From: Microbotryomycetes sp. JL201
Taxonomy: Eukaryota; Basidiomycota; Microbotryomycetes
Direction: 5' to 3'
NCBI GenBank assembly: GCA_033819885.1
Contig: JAQYUZ010000009.1
Location: 1-64,000, forward strand
DNA: 64,000 nucleotides
The notes below the pieces were generated by a model that did not search any database, was not told the DNA's origin, and saw only the letters and a program-made list of their open reading frames with translations. Both the position numbers and the translations under genes were made by a program. Below, piece by piece: positions 24,209 through 35,688 of the stretch. Each line of letters begins with the position of its first letter. Position 1 is the stretch's first letter.

Positions 24209-26590
24209 TCACGAGTATTCGCTCTTGACTCTTTTCATCAACAATTCCGGTTTCACATCCTCGTTATCCGCAGCTCGCTTTTTGCCACCGCCTGGCGAGC
24301 CCACTGCGCCAGGCGTGCCTTCGCGACTCTGCGCAGCAGAATGTTTCGATGCCACAGCTTCGGCATGACATAAAGCATGATACAACTGGGTGCCATCAAC
24401 AAAAATAACAGCGAAGCTGATCAGCTGGTTGTACAAACGCGCAACAACGAAGTGCAGGCACTCACCGTGCCTCCGACGTCGACACAGTTGTAGAAAACCC
24501 ACTCTTCGTCGGCCTCGCTCCACTCGGCTTTGAACTTCTCCTTGCAGATTGGGCACGGTTTGGCCAGCTTGGCCGTGTCCGTCGGAGCGGCGACTTTGCG
24601 CTTGCGCAGCTCTGCTCGGTCGAGCTTGACTGCTTGAGCTGCCTTCGCGGCGCCATTTGATCCAGGCGCAAGAGCATCGTTCAATGTGTCGTCTTCAGCA
24701 GTGATCCAATCCTGAAAGGCGAACCAGGTCAAATTCGCTACCTCCGAATGCGAACAATAGGGTCAGCTCACTTCCTCCAAGGCCAACCAGCTTCGTCCTT
24801 GAGCTCGCCCTGCACCTTCACGCACTCGACGCTTGTGGGTAAAGTGGTAGTCAAGATGCTCATCCAGGAATTGTTTCCCTCTGACGCTGTCGAAAAAGCG
24901 AAGGCCACATTGCTTGCATTGCAATGGAAGACGCTCGTACAAGAAGCTTGTCCAATGGTCTTGCCACCTACGTTTATGGGTCAAACAGCATTAGCAAAAC
25001 ACGTCTCGCTCACATAGCGTCCGCCGGAAACTCACTTATTGAAATCAGCATTCGCCATCTTGACATTGATCGAGAGCACAGCCTTGTCATACTCCTCTGC
25101 TGACGGGTCGCGATTAAGCGCGACTGCCGCAACTTTCGACATTGGCGGAGCAGGCGAAGCCGATTGTCGAGCTGAGTGCATCTGCTGCGCCGTCGCAAGC
25201 AAGTTCGACAGACCACCGCTGGCTTGGAGCGACGCCAAAAGGCCCATATCAATCCCAGAAATCATCGCAGATTCTGGTGGCGGCGGCGCAGGCGCCGGCA
25301 TTTCGACCGGCGGCTCTGATGGCGCAGGCGGCGCTAGGGCAGCTAATTGCAAACGGATTTGCTTGACTTGATCTGAAGTAAGCTGCGTTCCCACAACAAG
25401 GTTCTCGAGCTGCAGATAGATCGTCAGCAAACGGTGCCCAAAGCAAAGATGGCGCTGGCTTACTTTATGTAAAGCGCTTATTTGTTCTTTGACGACATCA
25501 TCCATTGATCCTTGTGCAACCTCGTCTTCTCTTCGCTGAAGAAGACGTCGAATATCGAACAGTACTCCCGACCTCTCTCCTGGAGTTGCAAACGCCTGCC
25601 ATGAGCAAAATTGAGCGCCGTTCATCCAAAGAATCGCGCCGGATGGGTTCACATCGTTCCTTACTTCAGCTTGAGCATGATCAGCACTGGCCGAGCCGCT
25701 CGCCGAGTGCTTCGGGCCAAATAAGGCATCTTCGATTCCACGCTGCACTCGCCCGCGCGACCCTTCTTCAGGCAAGCGAAATAGTTCTCCGCCGTCTGAG
25801 CTTCCCGTGCGCCATGTGCCTAGCAGCTCCTCGAGCTTGACTTGAGTTGGCCCGTCTACGGAGCGGTAAGCTTGCAGAAACACTCGCTCGATAAATCTCG
25901 CAAACAAGGCCACGTAAGGCGGCCCGATGTTCTTTGAAATGGAATCAAGGAGATACAAAGCAGGAAGCTTGTGTTCTGGCGGACACTGCAGCCCGATGCG
26001 TTCACAACCAAAGTTGACAAGAGTTGATCGAGAAAGCCGAGAAGTCAGCGCTCGAAGGCACAGATCCGATCGCAATCATCGCGCAAATGCAAAGACCAAG
26101 TGAATGAATGACGTTGCAAGGAGAGACACGGCGCCAAAGAAGTCGACAGGAGACGGGAACTGCATATTGAACCCAGAGAGAACAGACTCACGTTCTTGAG
26201 ATGGTCCTCGAGACAGTTCGCGACCAGGCTCGCCATGCGTGCACGGTGCTCGTTGGCAAACAGAGTCATGTTAGTGATGGCAGGTTTCGAGTTGAAGCGT
26301 AGCATCTCGAGCTGATGGCTGAAGAACCGGCGAAATGCAGCCGGGTCGTATGCGACCTCTGGCGGCGGGCGAAAGTCCTCAAGGCCTTGCGGCATGTGCA
26401 TGTGCGGCATCGGGGGCGGCGGTGGCGGCGCCATGTACGGCGGATACGGCGCATGGTATCCGTACATCTGGGGCGGCGGAGGCGGCGGCGGCGCGTCATA
26501 CCCTCCACCGTACGCGGGCCCCGAGTGACTCATGTGGCCAAACTGGTCATACTGGCCCTGGGGTGGATATCCGCCGTATCCATATGACAT
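24209..26590 (-). CDS. PCF11: Pcf11, pre-mRNA cleavage factor IA subunit
   Basis: The N-terminus is a proline/glycine-rich extension (MSYGYGGYPPQGQYD, then runs of P with MYGYHAPYPPY) of about 90 residues. The CTD-interaction domain follows: YDPAAFRRFFSHQLEMLRFN, RARMASLVANCLEDHLKN, PEHKLPALYLLDSISKNIGP and VKLEELLGTWRTG. Downstream are a helical and proline-rich middle, a first zinc finger (LQCKQCGLRFFDS, then LDEHLDYHFTHKR), a W-rich segment, and a second finger (CPICKEKFKAEWSEADEEWV, then YHALCHAEAVASKHS). Pcf11 bridges polymerase II CTD to cleavage and polyadenylation and to termination. The CID normally lies at the very N-terminus, so the P-rich leader is a lineage feature. Several introns were placed. 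The 27140 ribosomal protein gene is divergent. Confidence 0.9.
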
Positions 26591-27139
26591 TGACGTTGTC
26601 ACGGCGACAAGAGTGCACCACACACACTTTCGAGACGGGGGGCGAGGCGCGGCGCTTGATGCGCGCGGCCAGTCTCGAAAGACCCGATCGGGGGGCTGCG
26701 GCTCGGGGCTCGAGCACCGCGACGCCCAGCGGCCGGGCTCGCTTCGCCCTCGTCTGAACTTTTTCGTCCCGGCCAACTGTAAGCGTCTCTGCCGAGCAAG
26801 TCACATCACAGACCCTTCACGGATCGACGTACCAGCGCGCATGGGGTGATCGAGCTGCAGCGTCGGGCAGGCCAGCGACAGAATCGAAATTTGCCAGCAG
26901 TCGTGCACGGCAGCGCACGCGCGCCATTTAGACACGACGTTCGACTGTTTGTTGTTACCATGCTGAAAGCATCGGCAAAGTGGGCGCCAGAGGACATGCG
27001 CGCTGCCATCGAGTGTACAAGCACCATCTGGTTCTCGCGATTTTCATCGTCACCATCGTCGCTTGCATACCAATCATACACGCTCACCAAAATGAGGAAA
27101 CATAGGCGCTGACAAAGTACCTTGCTGCATGCGCAGGTC
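26591..27139. promoter_or_regulatory. Bidirectional promoter, PCF11 / ribosomal protein L9
   Basis: The 549 bases between the two start codons hold no supported gene. They should contain promoters for both genes. The sequence CATGCGCAG just before the L9 ATG looks like a 3' splice site, suggesting a 5'-UTR intron as is common in fungal ribosomal protein genes. No TATA box was convincing. Confidence 0.45.
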
Positions 27140-28017
27140 ATGAAGCAGATCTACAAGGAAGAGGAGTTCGAGGTTCCGTGAGTGCTGCAGCTCTCCGGCG
27201 GCTTGTCATGGCGCTTACACCTGACTCGGTGTACAGGGAGGGCGTCACGGTTGCCGTTAAGGCCCGTGTCATCACTGTTACCGGCCCGCGCGGCACTCTC
27301 CAGAAGGTTCGTCCGCCTCTGTGCTTCACACCAATCAGGCAAACCAAGTTCTGACCTGTTGCCCTCGCCCATCCAATACTTGCTCCATCTCACGGTTCTC
27401 TTGCACCTGTCACCGCATTGCAACCCCCTCCTTGATGCGCTTCTCGGATCACCTCGGTTTAGAACGCGCAACATGCCAACATGTCCATCCGCGTGCTCGC
27501 TCCCGCCGCCAACGCCCCCAAGCAGGTTTCTAAGGTCCGATTGGTTGTCTGGCACGGTGGCCGCAAGCATCTTGCGACGTTGCGCACGATTCGCTCTCTG
27601 ATCGAGAACATGATCAAGGGTGTGCGCTACGGCTTCTTGTACAAGATGCGATTGGTCTACGCCCATTTCCCCATCAACGTCATCATCAATGATGCCAAGG
27701 ACGCAGTCGAAATCCGCAATTTCTTGGGCGAGAAGAACGTCCGACACGTTCCTATGCTCGAGGGTGTCACCATCTCCGAGTCAAAGAATGTCAAGGTGCG
27801 CCCGCAAGCAAGCCGTGCAAACTGAGCTGCTTCTGACTCCCTCTGTCACGAGCAGGATGAGATCGCTTTGGAGGGCAACGACGTCGAGAACGTTTCGCAA
27901 TCTGCTGCTTCCATTCACGGCGCTTGCCTCGTCCGAAACAAGGATATCCGAAAGTTCCTCGATGGTGTCTACGTTTCGGAAAAGACGACTGTTGTCGAGC
28001 CTGAGGAGGAGGCTTAA
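27140..28017 (+). CDS. RPL9: 60S ribosomal protein L9 (uL6)
   Basis: The spliced protein starts [13 protein letters not shown], then [95 protein letters not shown], then [20 protein letters not shown] and [20 protein letters not shown] before the stop. This matches yeast Rpl9 throughout and has the expected length (about 190 residues). The protein sits near the GTPase-associated centre of the large subunit. Three introns are inferred: after FEVP, after LQK (the longest, about 150 nt, ending GGTTTAG) and after KNVK. Codon choice leans to C-ending codons, as expected for a highly expressed gene. It is convergent with VPS20. Confidence 0.96.
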
Positions 28018-28288
28018 ACACCAGCGTCCTCGCACGGACCGGCTGTTGATGGGCTGCAGGAAGGGGAAAAGGCAACAGGGTTGCTCGCAGTTGTCATGTG
28101 CCGAGTGGGCTTTAGAGAGAGGCGCACTCATTTGATAGGGCACATTGTCATTGTCTAAAGAGGGGATCTTCGCTTTTGAATTTTTGGTTGTATCTTTTGA
28201 CGCGAGAGCCAGTACCCTCTGATGATATGACAACATCTCTTTTCTTCTGGAAAGTTAAGAAACTATTTGCTATACACTGAACACTTGG
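28018..28288. other. 3' intergenic region between RPL9 and VPS20
   Basis: The 271 bases between the two convergent stop codons contain no gene. T-rich stretches such as GAATTTTTGG at about 28180 may belong to the polyadenylation signals of one or both transcripts. Confidence 0.35.
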
Positions 28289-29365
28289 TCATGCTGGAAC
28301 CATTTGGCGCTCGCGCGCGACTGGCCGCCTTTCGGCTGCAGGCTGGACTGCTTGTTGCTCGCTTTCGGGCACAGTCGCCTCCTTTTGCGGCAAGGTGTTG
28401 GTGGGAACGCTGGGCATGTTGACCTGTGCGACCTCAGATGCGGATCAGTATGCAAAAGTAGCGGAACTGAGGGCGAGGACGAACCTGTTCAGCCTGCAAG
28501 AATGCCAATTGCTCGAGGACATCTTCTTCGTCCGCTGCAGACATTGTGCTCGAGAGCATCGCGCTGACCTCCTGCAGAGAGGAAAGTCGGACAGCGTCAG
28601 CAAAAGTCATATCGGCTTGGAACGCGCTCGCCGCCCCATGCACAGCTTGAGCGAGCTGGCAACACGTCACGTACTTGCTGGTACGCGACCCCTTCGGCCG
28701 TGTCACTCATGAGCTGCTCTATTTTTGCGAGGTCCATCTCTGCATTGAGCTGTTTGAGGACTTGACTGCCCTGCTGCAAGCCAAATACCACGTCTTTTTC
28801 GACCAGCGAGAATTCAATAGAAGACACCTGCCAAGTCATCGAACGTCCCAGAAGCCTCCCATCAGCGATGCACAAGCTTGGTCTCGTCCAGGCGTGACAA
28901 ACGCTCACAAGTTTCTGGAGCGTCTCGAGCTGTTTGTCTGTTTGCTCCAGCAGGTTCTCCTGATACTTGCGCTGCCGCAGTGCGATCAAAGCACGCTGTT
29001 TGTTACCTGCCGCCAAAGCTTGCTTGGCGATCTCTCGCTCTCGTGTCAGGACGGCATCGATCTGGATCAAGCCCAAGGCATGCGTTCAGGTCGAGCGAAA
29101 GTTAGGAATAGCTGTACCTGTAGTGTTCCTCACACGTTTTTGGTACTGCCGAAGTTTGTCGCGCTGCAATTTCAGACTGCAAGCAGGCACGAGAGGCGTT
29201 GAGCTGGAAGCGATGGGCGGCGTCAGGCAGTGCGGTCTCGGCGCTCACTCGAGGATGGCTCTGTCCTGCGCAGTGACCTTGACCGAGCTTGATGACTGTC
29301 CCACTGTGTGCGTGTCGACGATCAGGCACGTGTTTGCGCGGTGAGCTTGGGCCCCCCCACTTACT
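28289..29365 (-). CDS. VPS20: ESCRT-III subunit Vps20/CHMP6
   Basis: The spliced protein begins MGQSSSSVKVTAQDRAIL, then DLKLQRDKLRQYQKR, LTREREIAKQALAAGNKQRA, LIALRQRKYQENLLEQTDKQ, SIEFSLVEKDVVFGLQQGSQ, VLKQLNAEMDLAKIEQLMSD and EVSAMLSSTMSAADEEDVLE, ending with a short charged tail (VARERQMVPA). Vps20 is N-myristoylated and starts ESCRT-III filament assembly on endosomes by linking ESCRT-II to Snf7. The MGxxxS start fits the myristoylation consensus. The start codon itself is split: the A is the last base of exon 1 (29365, donor GTAAGT) and TG begins exon 2 (29303, acceptor CACACAG). No other ATG precedes the conserved region in frame. The basic first helix and acidic C-terminal half are typical ESCRT-III features. 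Confidence 0.93.
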
Positions 29366-29605
29366 CGCGAATCAGGCGCGGCAACGGACCGCTAGATCGT
29401 AGCGCTTTCGTTCAAGCAGCGGCCGCTTTCTATGTTTGCCAACGGGCGAGCTCGAGTGCGCGAGGTCGGGAGACGAGTGAGCGGGAGTGGTGGATGACGA
29501 CAAACGAACGCAGCCGTGCGCGCGCGCGCTGCCTCGCCGCGCCGCGCCCCGGCCCCTTTCAGACCCGCACCAACACGATCACGGGCCGAGTATCGGCACC
29601 CGTCG
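29366..29605. promoter_or_regulatory. Bidirectional promoter and leaders, VPS20 / ARFRP1
   Basis: A GC-rich stretch of 240 bases separates the two first exons. Both leaders must end in a coding A followed by an intron. A run of CGCG and CCGCGCC repeats lies near 29520-29555. No TATA-like sequence was seen. Confidence 0.45.
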
Positions 29606-30840
29606 AGTGAGTTCTTCTCTGTCAAGCGTTCAAGCGGTGCGTACATGTCCGGCTGACAGATCTGCCGTCCGCGTCCGCCTTTGTGCGCGCGTCTGCCAGT
29701 GTATCGGCTGATCACAGGCTTCATCAGCCATGTTACGCAAAAAGAAGAGGTCAGAATGTGCTCACATGGATCGATCAATACTTCGAGGCGCTGACCCTTC
29801 GCGCGCATCCACCGTCTATCCACATTCGGCGACAGTTCTCTGTCTTGATCATGGGCCTTGACAACGCCGGCAAGACAACCTTTCTTGGTGCGCCAGACTC
29901 TCACCGACATTTGTTGCCACACTCTGGCTGACTCCAGGCTCACGTGACCAGAACGCATCAAGAGCACGTTCAACGACTCGCCCGAGGTCGATCCCGCCAC
30001 CATTGCTCCGACGATTGGACAGAACAGTCAGTCCCGCTGGACAAGATGCCGCCTTGAGACAGACTTTTGTTCATGTTTTCGCTCGCACAGTTGGCAGAAT
30101 CACCTTGTCCTCGTCTGTACTTCAATTCTGGGACCTTGGAGGTCAGTCTCGTCCTGCTGTTCGGGCTCTGTCAGAGCTCGCACTGACAACATGGCTCAGG
30201 TCAAAGGGATATTCGATCAATATGGCCCAAGTACTACTCCGAGTGTCACGCCGTCTGCTTTGTCATTGACTCGACCGACAAAGATCGAATCGAAGAATGT
30301 TGGAAAGTGTTTGGTAAGCGCGTGAAACGGGTGCAAAGGGAAAAGCTTACGGAGGACGGCTGCCATTGCAAAGAAGACAAGAGTATTGGCTCGTCTGTAC
30401 ATGGCTTGCTGACTGGCGCATTCGTACGTAGAATCAGTCGTAACAGATCATCGAGTCGACGGCGTACCGACGCTCGTTTTGGCCAATAAGCAAGATGCTG
30501 AGGGCGCCATGGCTGTCGAAGACATCAAGCAAGTTTTCAATACGCTGATTGTCGGAAAATTGAACGTGTCGGAAGGCGCTGTCATGCCCATTTCTGCGCT
30601 GCGAGGGTGAGTGGCGTGGCACTGCATCGGGCCCGCAGGATGAGCATCCGGGAAGAGAGAGATCTTTCCTGTCTGATTCCTTCGTGCTCTGCTCACAGCG
30701 ACGGAATTCGCGAAGCTGTGCAGTGGTTGTTTGTCAGAGTCCAAAAGTGGGTGTGCCTGGGCTGATCAGACAGATGCAGCAAGGTCCAGAGCAGACTGAC
30801 ATGCCATTCACACAGCTCTCGCAAGGAAGCTTTACGATGA
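29606..30840 (+). CDS. ARL3: ARFRP1/Arl3-type small GTPase
   Basis: An Arf-family GTPase of the ARFRP1 (yeast Arl3) group that works at the trans-Golgi upstream of Arl1 and golgins. The spliced start is MYRLITGFISHVTQKEE, matching the family start MYxLLSG, and lacks the Gly2 of true Arfs. Motifs are FSVLIMGLDNAGKTTFLE (P-loop), TIAPTIGQN (switch I), VLQFWDLGGQ (WDLGGQ, switch II), then YYSECHAVCFVIDSTDKDRI, VLANKQDAEGAM (NKQD), MPISALRGDGIREAV and a short end VQNSRKEALR. The start codon is split: A at 29606 before GTGAGT, TG at 29700 after CTGCCAG. At least seven introns are needed. The last one (to CACACAG) restores the VQNSR ending, which otherwise would terminate early. Confidence 0.92.
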
Positions 30841-31125
30841 AAGGGACAGCGAAGATGGGTTTCAAACTGCATGGTTTTGAGGGCTTGTTGTGTGTGGCTG
30901 GCATATTGTTGTATTTGTCAAAACAAGAAGAACGGCAAAAGTGATATGGAAGCAGTGCCACCCATCGCATTGCGTGCATTTGTGTGTGTCGGGGGCAGCT
31001 CGCTCCGAGAAAATACTTCGGTCGAGAGTCTGAAGCAGCGAATCTTGCGGGCGGATCGTCCGAGGATGCGGCCAGCTTGCGGCTTTTGCTTCCCCAGCTT
31101 TTTTCTTTGCGCGCATTCGCCAAAC

Positions 31126-33660
31126 ATGGAAGCCATTCGCGGTCTCAAGCAATTTTCAAACGTGTGCCCGTTCCTGCACCAGTCGACGGTCAAGAGCTTG
31201 CGCTCGCTGTCGATGCAGGCCGCCGCCGCGGGCCAGTCGAACCGGCTCGCGTACCTGGCGCAGACGCAGTGCCCGCTCATGAGCTTGGCGTATAAGACAA
31301 AGACTTACTCGACGTCTGCCGCTGCCTCGGCGCCGGACGCGGCAGACACGCCAGGCGATGGACAGACGCGCACCGCCGCCGCCGCCGCCGCCGCCGCCGG
31401 CGGTCGCTGCCCTGTGGCGCACGGCCACGCTGGCGCTGCCGCGAGCAATCCACGCAAGTTGACGGTCCCAGCTGCGTCCGTGTCGCATACTCGCGGGTAC
31501 GCATCGATCGCTGAGCAGCACGCGCACGCGACGGGCACCGGCCGACCAACCACGGCGCGCCCAAACGACGCGGCAAGTGACCTCAAGCACAAGCACACGT
31601 TCAAGTACGAACAGTTCTACGGCGCAGAACTCGACAAAAAACACCAAGACAAGTCATACAGGGTTCGTCTGTCTTTGGCTGTCGCGAGAGCGGGGATTTG
31701 ATGCGTTTTTAGTTTTGATCGATCGATCGCGCTGACCTTGTTGCCCTCTGGCGCTGGATCCACAGTACTTTAACAACATCAACCGCCTGCGCGCCAAGTT
31801 CCCCGTCGCGCACACGGCAAACAAGCAAGACGAGGTTACTGTACACTGCTCCAATGATTAGTGCGTCAGCAGCTCGCACTCATGACCCAAATCGCTCTAC
31901 CGCGCACCGCTGACCCCGTCGCCACCAACCCCGCCTAGCCTTGGCATGGGCCGTCACCCCGTCGTACTCAACGCAATCAGGTCAGCTGTGGACGATGGTA
32001 GAGCAACCTGAGTGAGAGCTGACCCGCTCGTGCATCGGCAGGGACACGCTCGACTTGTACGGCGCAGGTGCGGGCGGCACTCGCAACATTGCCGGCAACG
32101 GTCAAGTGCACCTCTCTCTCGAGAACGAGCTGGCGCAGCTCCACCAAAAGCCCGCTGCACTCGTCTTTTCGTCGTGCTACGTCGCAAACGTTGAAACGTG
32201 TGAGTAGCCGTCAGCAGCACGAACCGCCTGGCGTTGACTTTTGCACGCAGTGAGCACTCTAGGAGCCAAGCTTCCTGGCTGCGTCATCCTCTCAGATGAG
32301 AGCAATCATGCATCCATGATTCAAGGTATCCGCCATTCGCGTGCGAAAAAGGTCATCTTCAAGCACAATGATTTGGTTGACCTCGAAGCCAAGCTCCAGG
32401 CGATCCCCATCGACACGTACGCTTGTGTTTCGTATCTGTCCCTCTTACAGTAGTGCTGACGTCGTATTTCCACATCGATAGTCCCAAAATCATTGCCTTC
32501 GAGTCCGTGTACTCGATGTGCGGCTCAGTTGGGCCTATCAAGGAAATCTGCGATCTCGCCGACAAGTACGGCGCGATTACATTCCTCGATGAAGTCCATG
32601 GTGCGTCTCACTTTGTTCTAGGCGCTATGGGAACAGACCTGACTGTGGGGATTTTCCCAGCTGTTGGCATGTATGGTCCAACTGGTGCAGGCGTCGCCGA
32701 GCACCTCGACTTTGATGTCAATGCTCGCGGCGGTGCCCGTGGCAGCGTCATGGACCGTGTTGACATTGTCAGTACAGATAGAGCCATTCTGTTTCGTCTC
32801 CGATATCTTACGTGTTGCTGTGCTGCAGATCACTGGTACGCTTGGCAAGGCATTCGGCGTCGTTGGCGGCTACGTCGCCGGCAGCGCCAAGTTTGTCGAC
32901 ATGATCAGGTCATATGCCCCTGGATTCATTTTCGTAAGCGGCTTCGTTGATGCAAGCGATTTGCCTGGTCTGACGTGCTTCCGCAATTCCAGACGACGTC
33001 GCTTCCTCCTAGCACAATCGCCGGTGCGCGTGCGGCAATCAAATACCAGCGAGAGCATTTAGGAGATCGTCAACAGCAGCAACGCAACGTCGCGAAAGTC
33101 AAGCAGAACCTCAATGCTATCGGCGTCCCAGTGATCCCAAATCCTTCGCACATCGTTCCATTGCTTGTCGGCAATGCCGAGCAAGCGAAAGCTGCAAGTG
33201 ATTTGCTCTTGCACAAGCACAAGTTATACGTGCAGAGCATTAGTACGTTGAACGTGGTCTCCAGATCCCTGGACGGCAACGGTCTGACCGCGCTGTCCTT
33301 GTGCTTGCAGACTTCCCCACCGTCGCCATCGGCAGCGAGCGCTTGCGCATTACGCCCAGCCCTCTTCACTCTGACGAGCAGCTGGCGCAACTGGTCCAAG
33401 CTATCGACAGCGTTTGGAACGAGCTTGGCCTCAAGCGCGTTGACGAGTTTGCTGGCCGCGCCGAGCTCAGGCCCGCGGATGCCAACTTGTGGACGGCCGA
33501 GATGCTCGCGCTCAAGGACATTGGTTAGTTGCCACCCTTCGATGACATCCAAGGATGGCGATGCTAATAAGCTCATGTCACAGAGAGCATGCCCGCGCCA
33601 TCTGCTGCTTTTGCCGCCGTCGAGAACCAGTCGCAGCCCGCCGCCGAGGTCTCTGCCTAA
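31126..33660 (+). CDS. HEM1: 5-aminolevulinate synthase, mitochondrial
   Basis: A PLP enzyme that condenses glycine and succinyl-CoA, the first step of heme synthesis in the mitochondrial matrix. The long N-terminal presequence contains three Cys-Pro motifs (residues about 14, 49 and 95: NVCPF, TQCPL, GRCPV) of the heme-regulatory type and an alanine run. Catalytic core pieces are [136 protein letters not shown] (with the PLP lysine) and [20 protein letters not shown]. The C-terminal extension ends [10 protein letters not shown]. Eight or more introns of about 50-70 nt are present. The start at 31126 ([11 protein letters not shown]) opens the presequence. Confidence 0.95.
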
Positions 33661-33916
33661 AGCTGCCGTCGGCTGTGATTGTCTTTGAATACGTCCCAAT
33701 GGTGTGACAAGTCTCGTAGCCCTGCGTGGTTGTGGTTTTGATTTGCAACGGACCAAGCTCGTATTATCTCCGGTCTCTGTTGGTGCTTGCGCCTCGCAAT
33801 TGCGAGCGAACTGCCTCCTACGACGTTGCAGTATTTCTGTTAGGGTACAAAGTTGCGACAGCAACGGTCTCGCTCGACACGGTGATTATTTTGGGCGGCG
33901 CACGTGACCTTTGAGG
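33661..33916. promoter_or_regulatory. Intergenic, HEM1 to thiolase
   Basis: The 256 bases hold the 3' end of HEM1 and the promoter of the thiolase gene on the same strand. No element was recognised beyond short T-rich tracts. Confidence 0.35.
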
Positions 33917-35688
33917 ATGGCGACTCGTTGCTGTTTGTCCTCGTCCGACATGGCAACTTCTCGCGCTGCGATCGCTGCGCGCCGGCTGGCTGGAATCCGC
34001 ATGGTGCGTGGCTGTGCGTGTCGCTGATGCATCTTGAACGCTCACGTCATCAACTGGGCCGTGTCGCTCCATAGGCCTCGACGTCGGCCGCGCCAGGTCT
34101 CAAGCCCGTGTACATTGTTGCGGCTGCGCGCACGCCCGTCGGCTCATTCAATGGAGCTCTGTCTACCGTGCCCGCAACCGAGCTGGGCGCGGCGGCCGTG
34201 CGCGGCGCGCTGGCGCAGGCCAAGGTCGAGCCGGCTCAAGTCGAGGAGGTGTACATGGGCATGGTCTTGCAGGCCAACGCCGGCCAGGCACCTGCACGCC
34301 AAGTCGTTCTCAAGGCTGGGTGCCCTGACACGACAGAAGCCACGACCATCAACAAGGTCAGTTCGCATGCGCACCTTCCGCGGGTCCGTCGGGCTCGGCA
34401 GCCCAACTCGGCCCGGTCAATGCGAAAGACGACAGCCCGCCGAGTTTAACGCTGACCGACATATCATGCCATTCACGTTCGCTAGGTTTGCGCCAGTGGC
34501 ATGAAGGCGGCGATGCTCGCGGCGCAGAATATTCAGACAGGTCAGCGCCACTTGATGGTCGCCGGCGGCATGGAGAGCATGAGCCTCGCGCCCATGTACG
34601 TCGCCAAAAAGCAACCAACGTTTGGTCACGGTCAGCTGCTCGACGCTCTGGTCCGCGACGGCCTCAGCGATGCCTACAACGGCTCGGCCATGGGCGTATG
34701 TGGCGAAAAGACGGCGAAAGATCATGGCATCTCGCGCGAAACTCAGGATGAGTACGCTATCGGCTCTTACAAAAAAGCCGCCGATGCATGGGCGTCTGGC
34801 AAGTTTGATGCCGAGGTAGTGCCGTTCACGCTCAAGGATAAAAAGGGGAAAGAAACGGTCGTCAAGCAAGATGAAGAGTTCCGTAATGTCAAGCTGGAGA
34901 AAATCCCTACGCTCAGGCCAGTGTTTGCCAAGGACGGCACAATCACCGCCGCCAAGTAAGCTGCGGTCCCGTTCGCAAGCAATTTGCATTTTCGTATGCG
35001 TTGCTGACGCGCGTGCCGAATTTTGCTGCGTTGGATTGCGCTACAGTGCCAGCACGCTCAACGACGGCGCCAGCGCACTTGTGCTTGCATCGCAAGAGAA
35101 GGTCGATGAGCTCGGACTCAAACCTCTCGCGCGCATCATCTGTCCGTTCCAGGTTTCTCCTTCGGCCTTGTGATCTCGACGCTGACGATCGAGAATGCAC
35201 AGCATTTGCTGACGCTGCCTGCCAACCTGTCGACTTTCCCGTCGCACCGGCAAAGGCCATCCCGCTCGCGCTCGACAAGGCCGGGCTCAAGGTTGACGAT
35301 ATTGCCAAATTCGAGATTAACGAGGCGTTCGCTGCCGTTGCAATCGTCAACAAGATGTTGCTGAATATCCCGGACAACAAGCTCAATGTGAACGGCGGTG
35401 CGGTCGCGTCAGTCGAATTGCTTGTGTGGGTCTCGTTTTGAGTGAAGTCTGACCCTTCTCTTGAATGCGTGTTGCTAGCCTCGGTCACGCGCTTGGGTCC
35501 TCTGGCTCGCGAATCATCGTCAGCCTCATTCACGATCTCAAGGCTGGCGAGTATGGTGTTGCCGGCGTTTGCAACGTGAGTCGCTATTCTGACCCTGCCG
35601 TGATTTACTGACCCTCCAAATCGGTTGCTGGCTCGTTCACTTTCAGGGCGGAGGTGCGGCGTCTGCCATTGTTGTAGAAAAATTGTAA
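33917..35688 (+). CDS. ERG10: Acetyl-CoA acetyltransferase, mitochondrial (acetoacetyl-CoA thiolase)
   Basis: A thiolase II joining or cleaving two acetyl-CoA units. Two in-frame ATGs exist. 33917 gives [16 protein letters not shown], while 33950 gives [18 protein letters not shown], a good basic mitochondrial presequence. The enzyme follows: [40 protein letters not shown], then [20 protein letters not shown] with the acyl-carrying Cys, [43 protein letters not shown] and [15 protein letters not shown] with the second catalytic Cys. Length and motif order are complete. The family is closest to ACAT1/ERG10, so it may serve ketone-body or isoleucine metabolism in mitochondria, or the mevalonate pathway if the presequence is skipped. 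Introns are short. One before VCASG and one within GAVALGH (GC|GTCAGT) restore the frame. Confidence 0.93.

Noticed and set aside
29392-30003. Minus-strand open frame opposite the ARFRP1 leader
   Set aside because: It lies antisense to exons and introns of a clearly recognised GTPase gene and over the VPS20 promoter; no conserved motif.
31360-31410. GCC repeat in HEM1 as a microsatellite or misassembly
   Set aside because: It stays in frame as an alanine run within the presequence, common in mitochondrial leaders.
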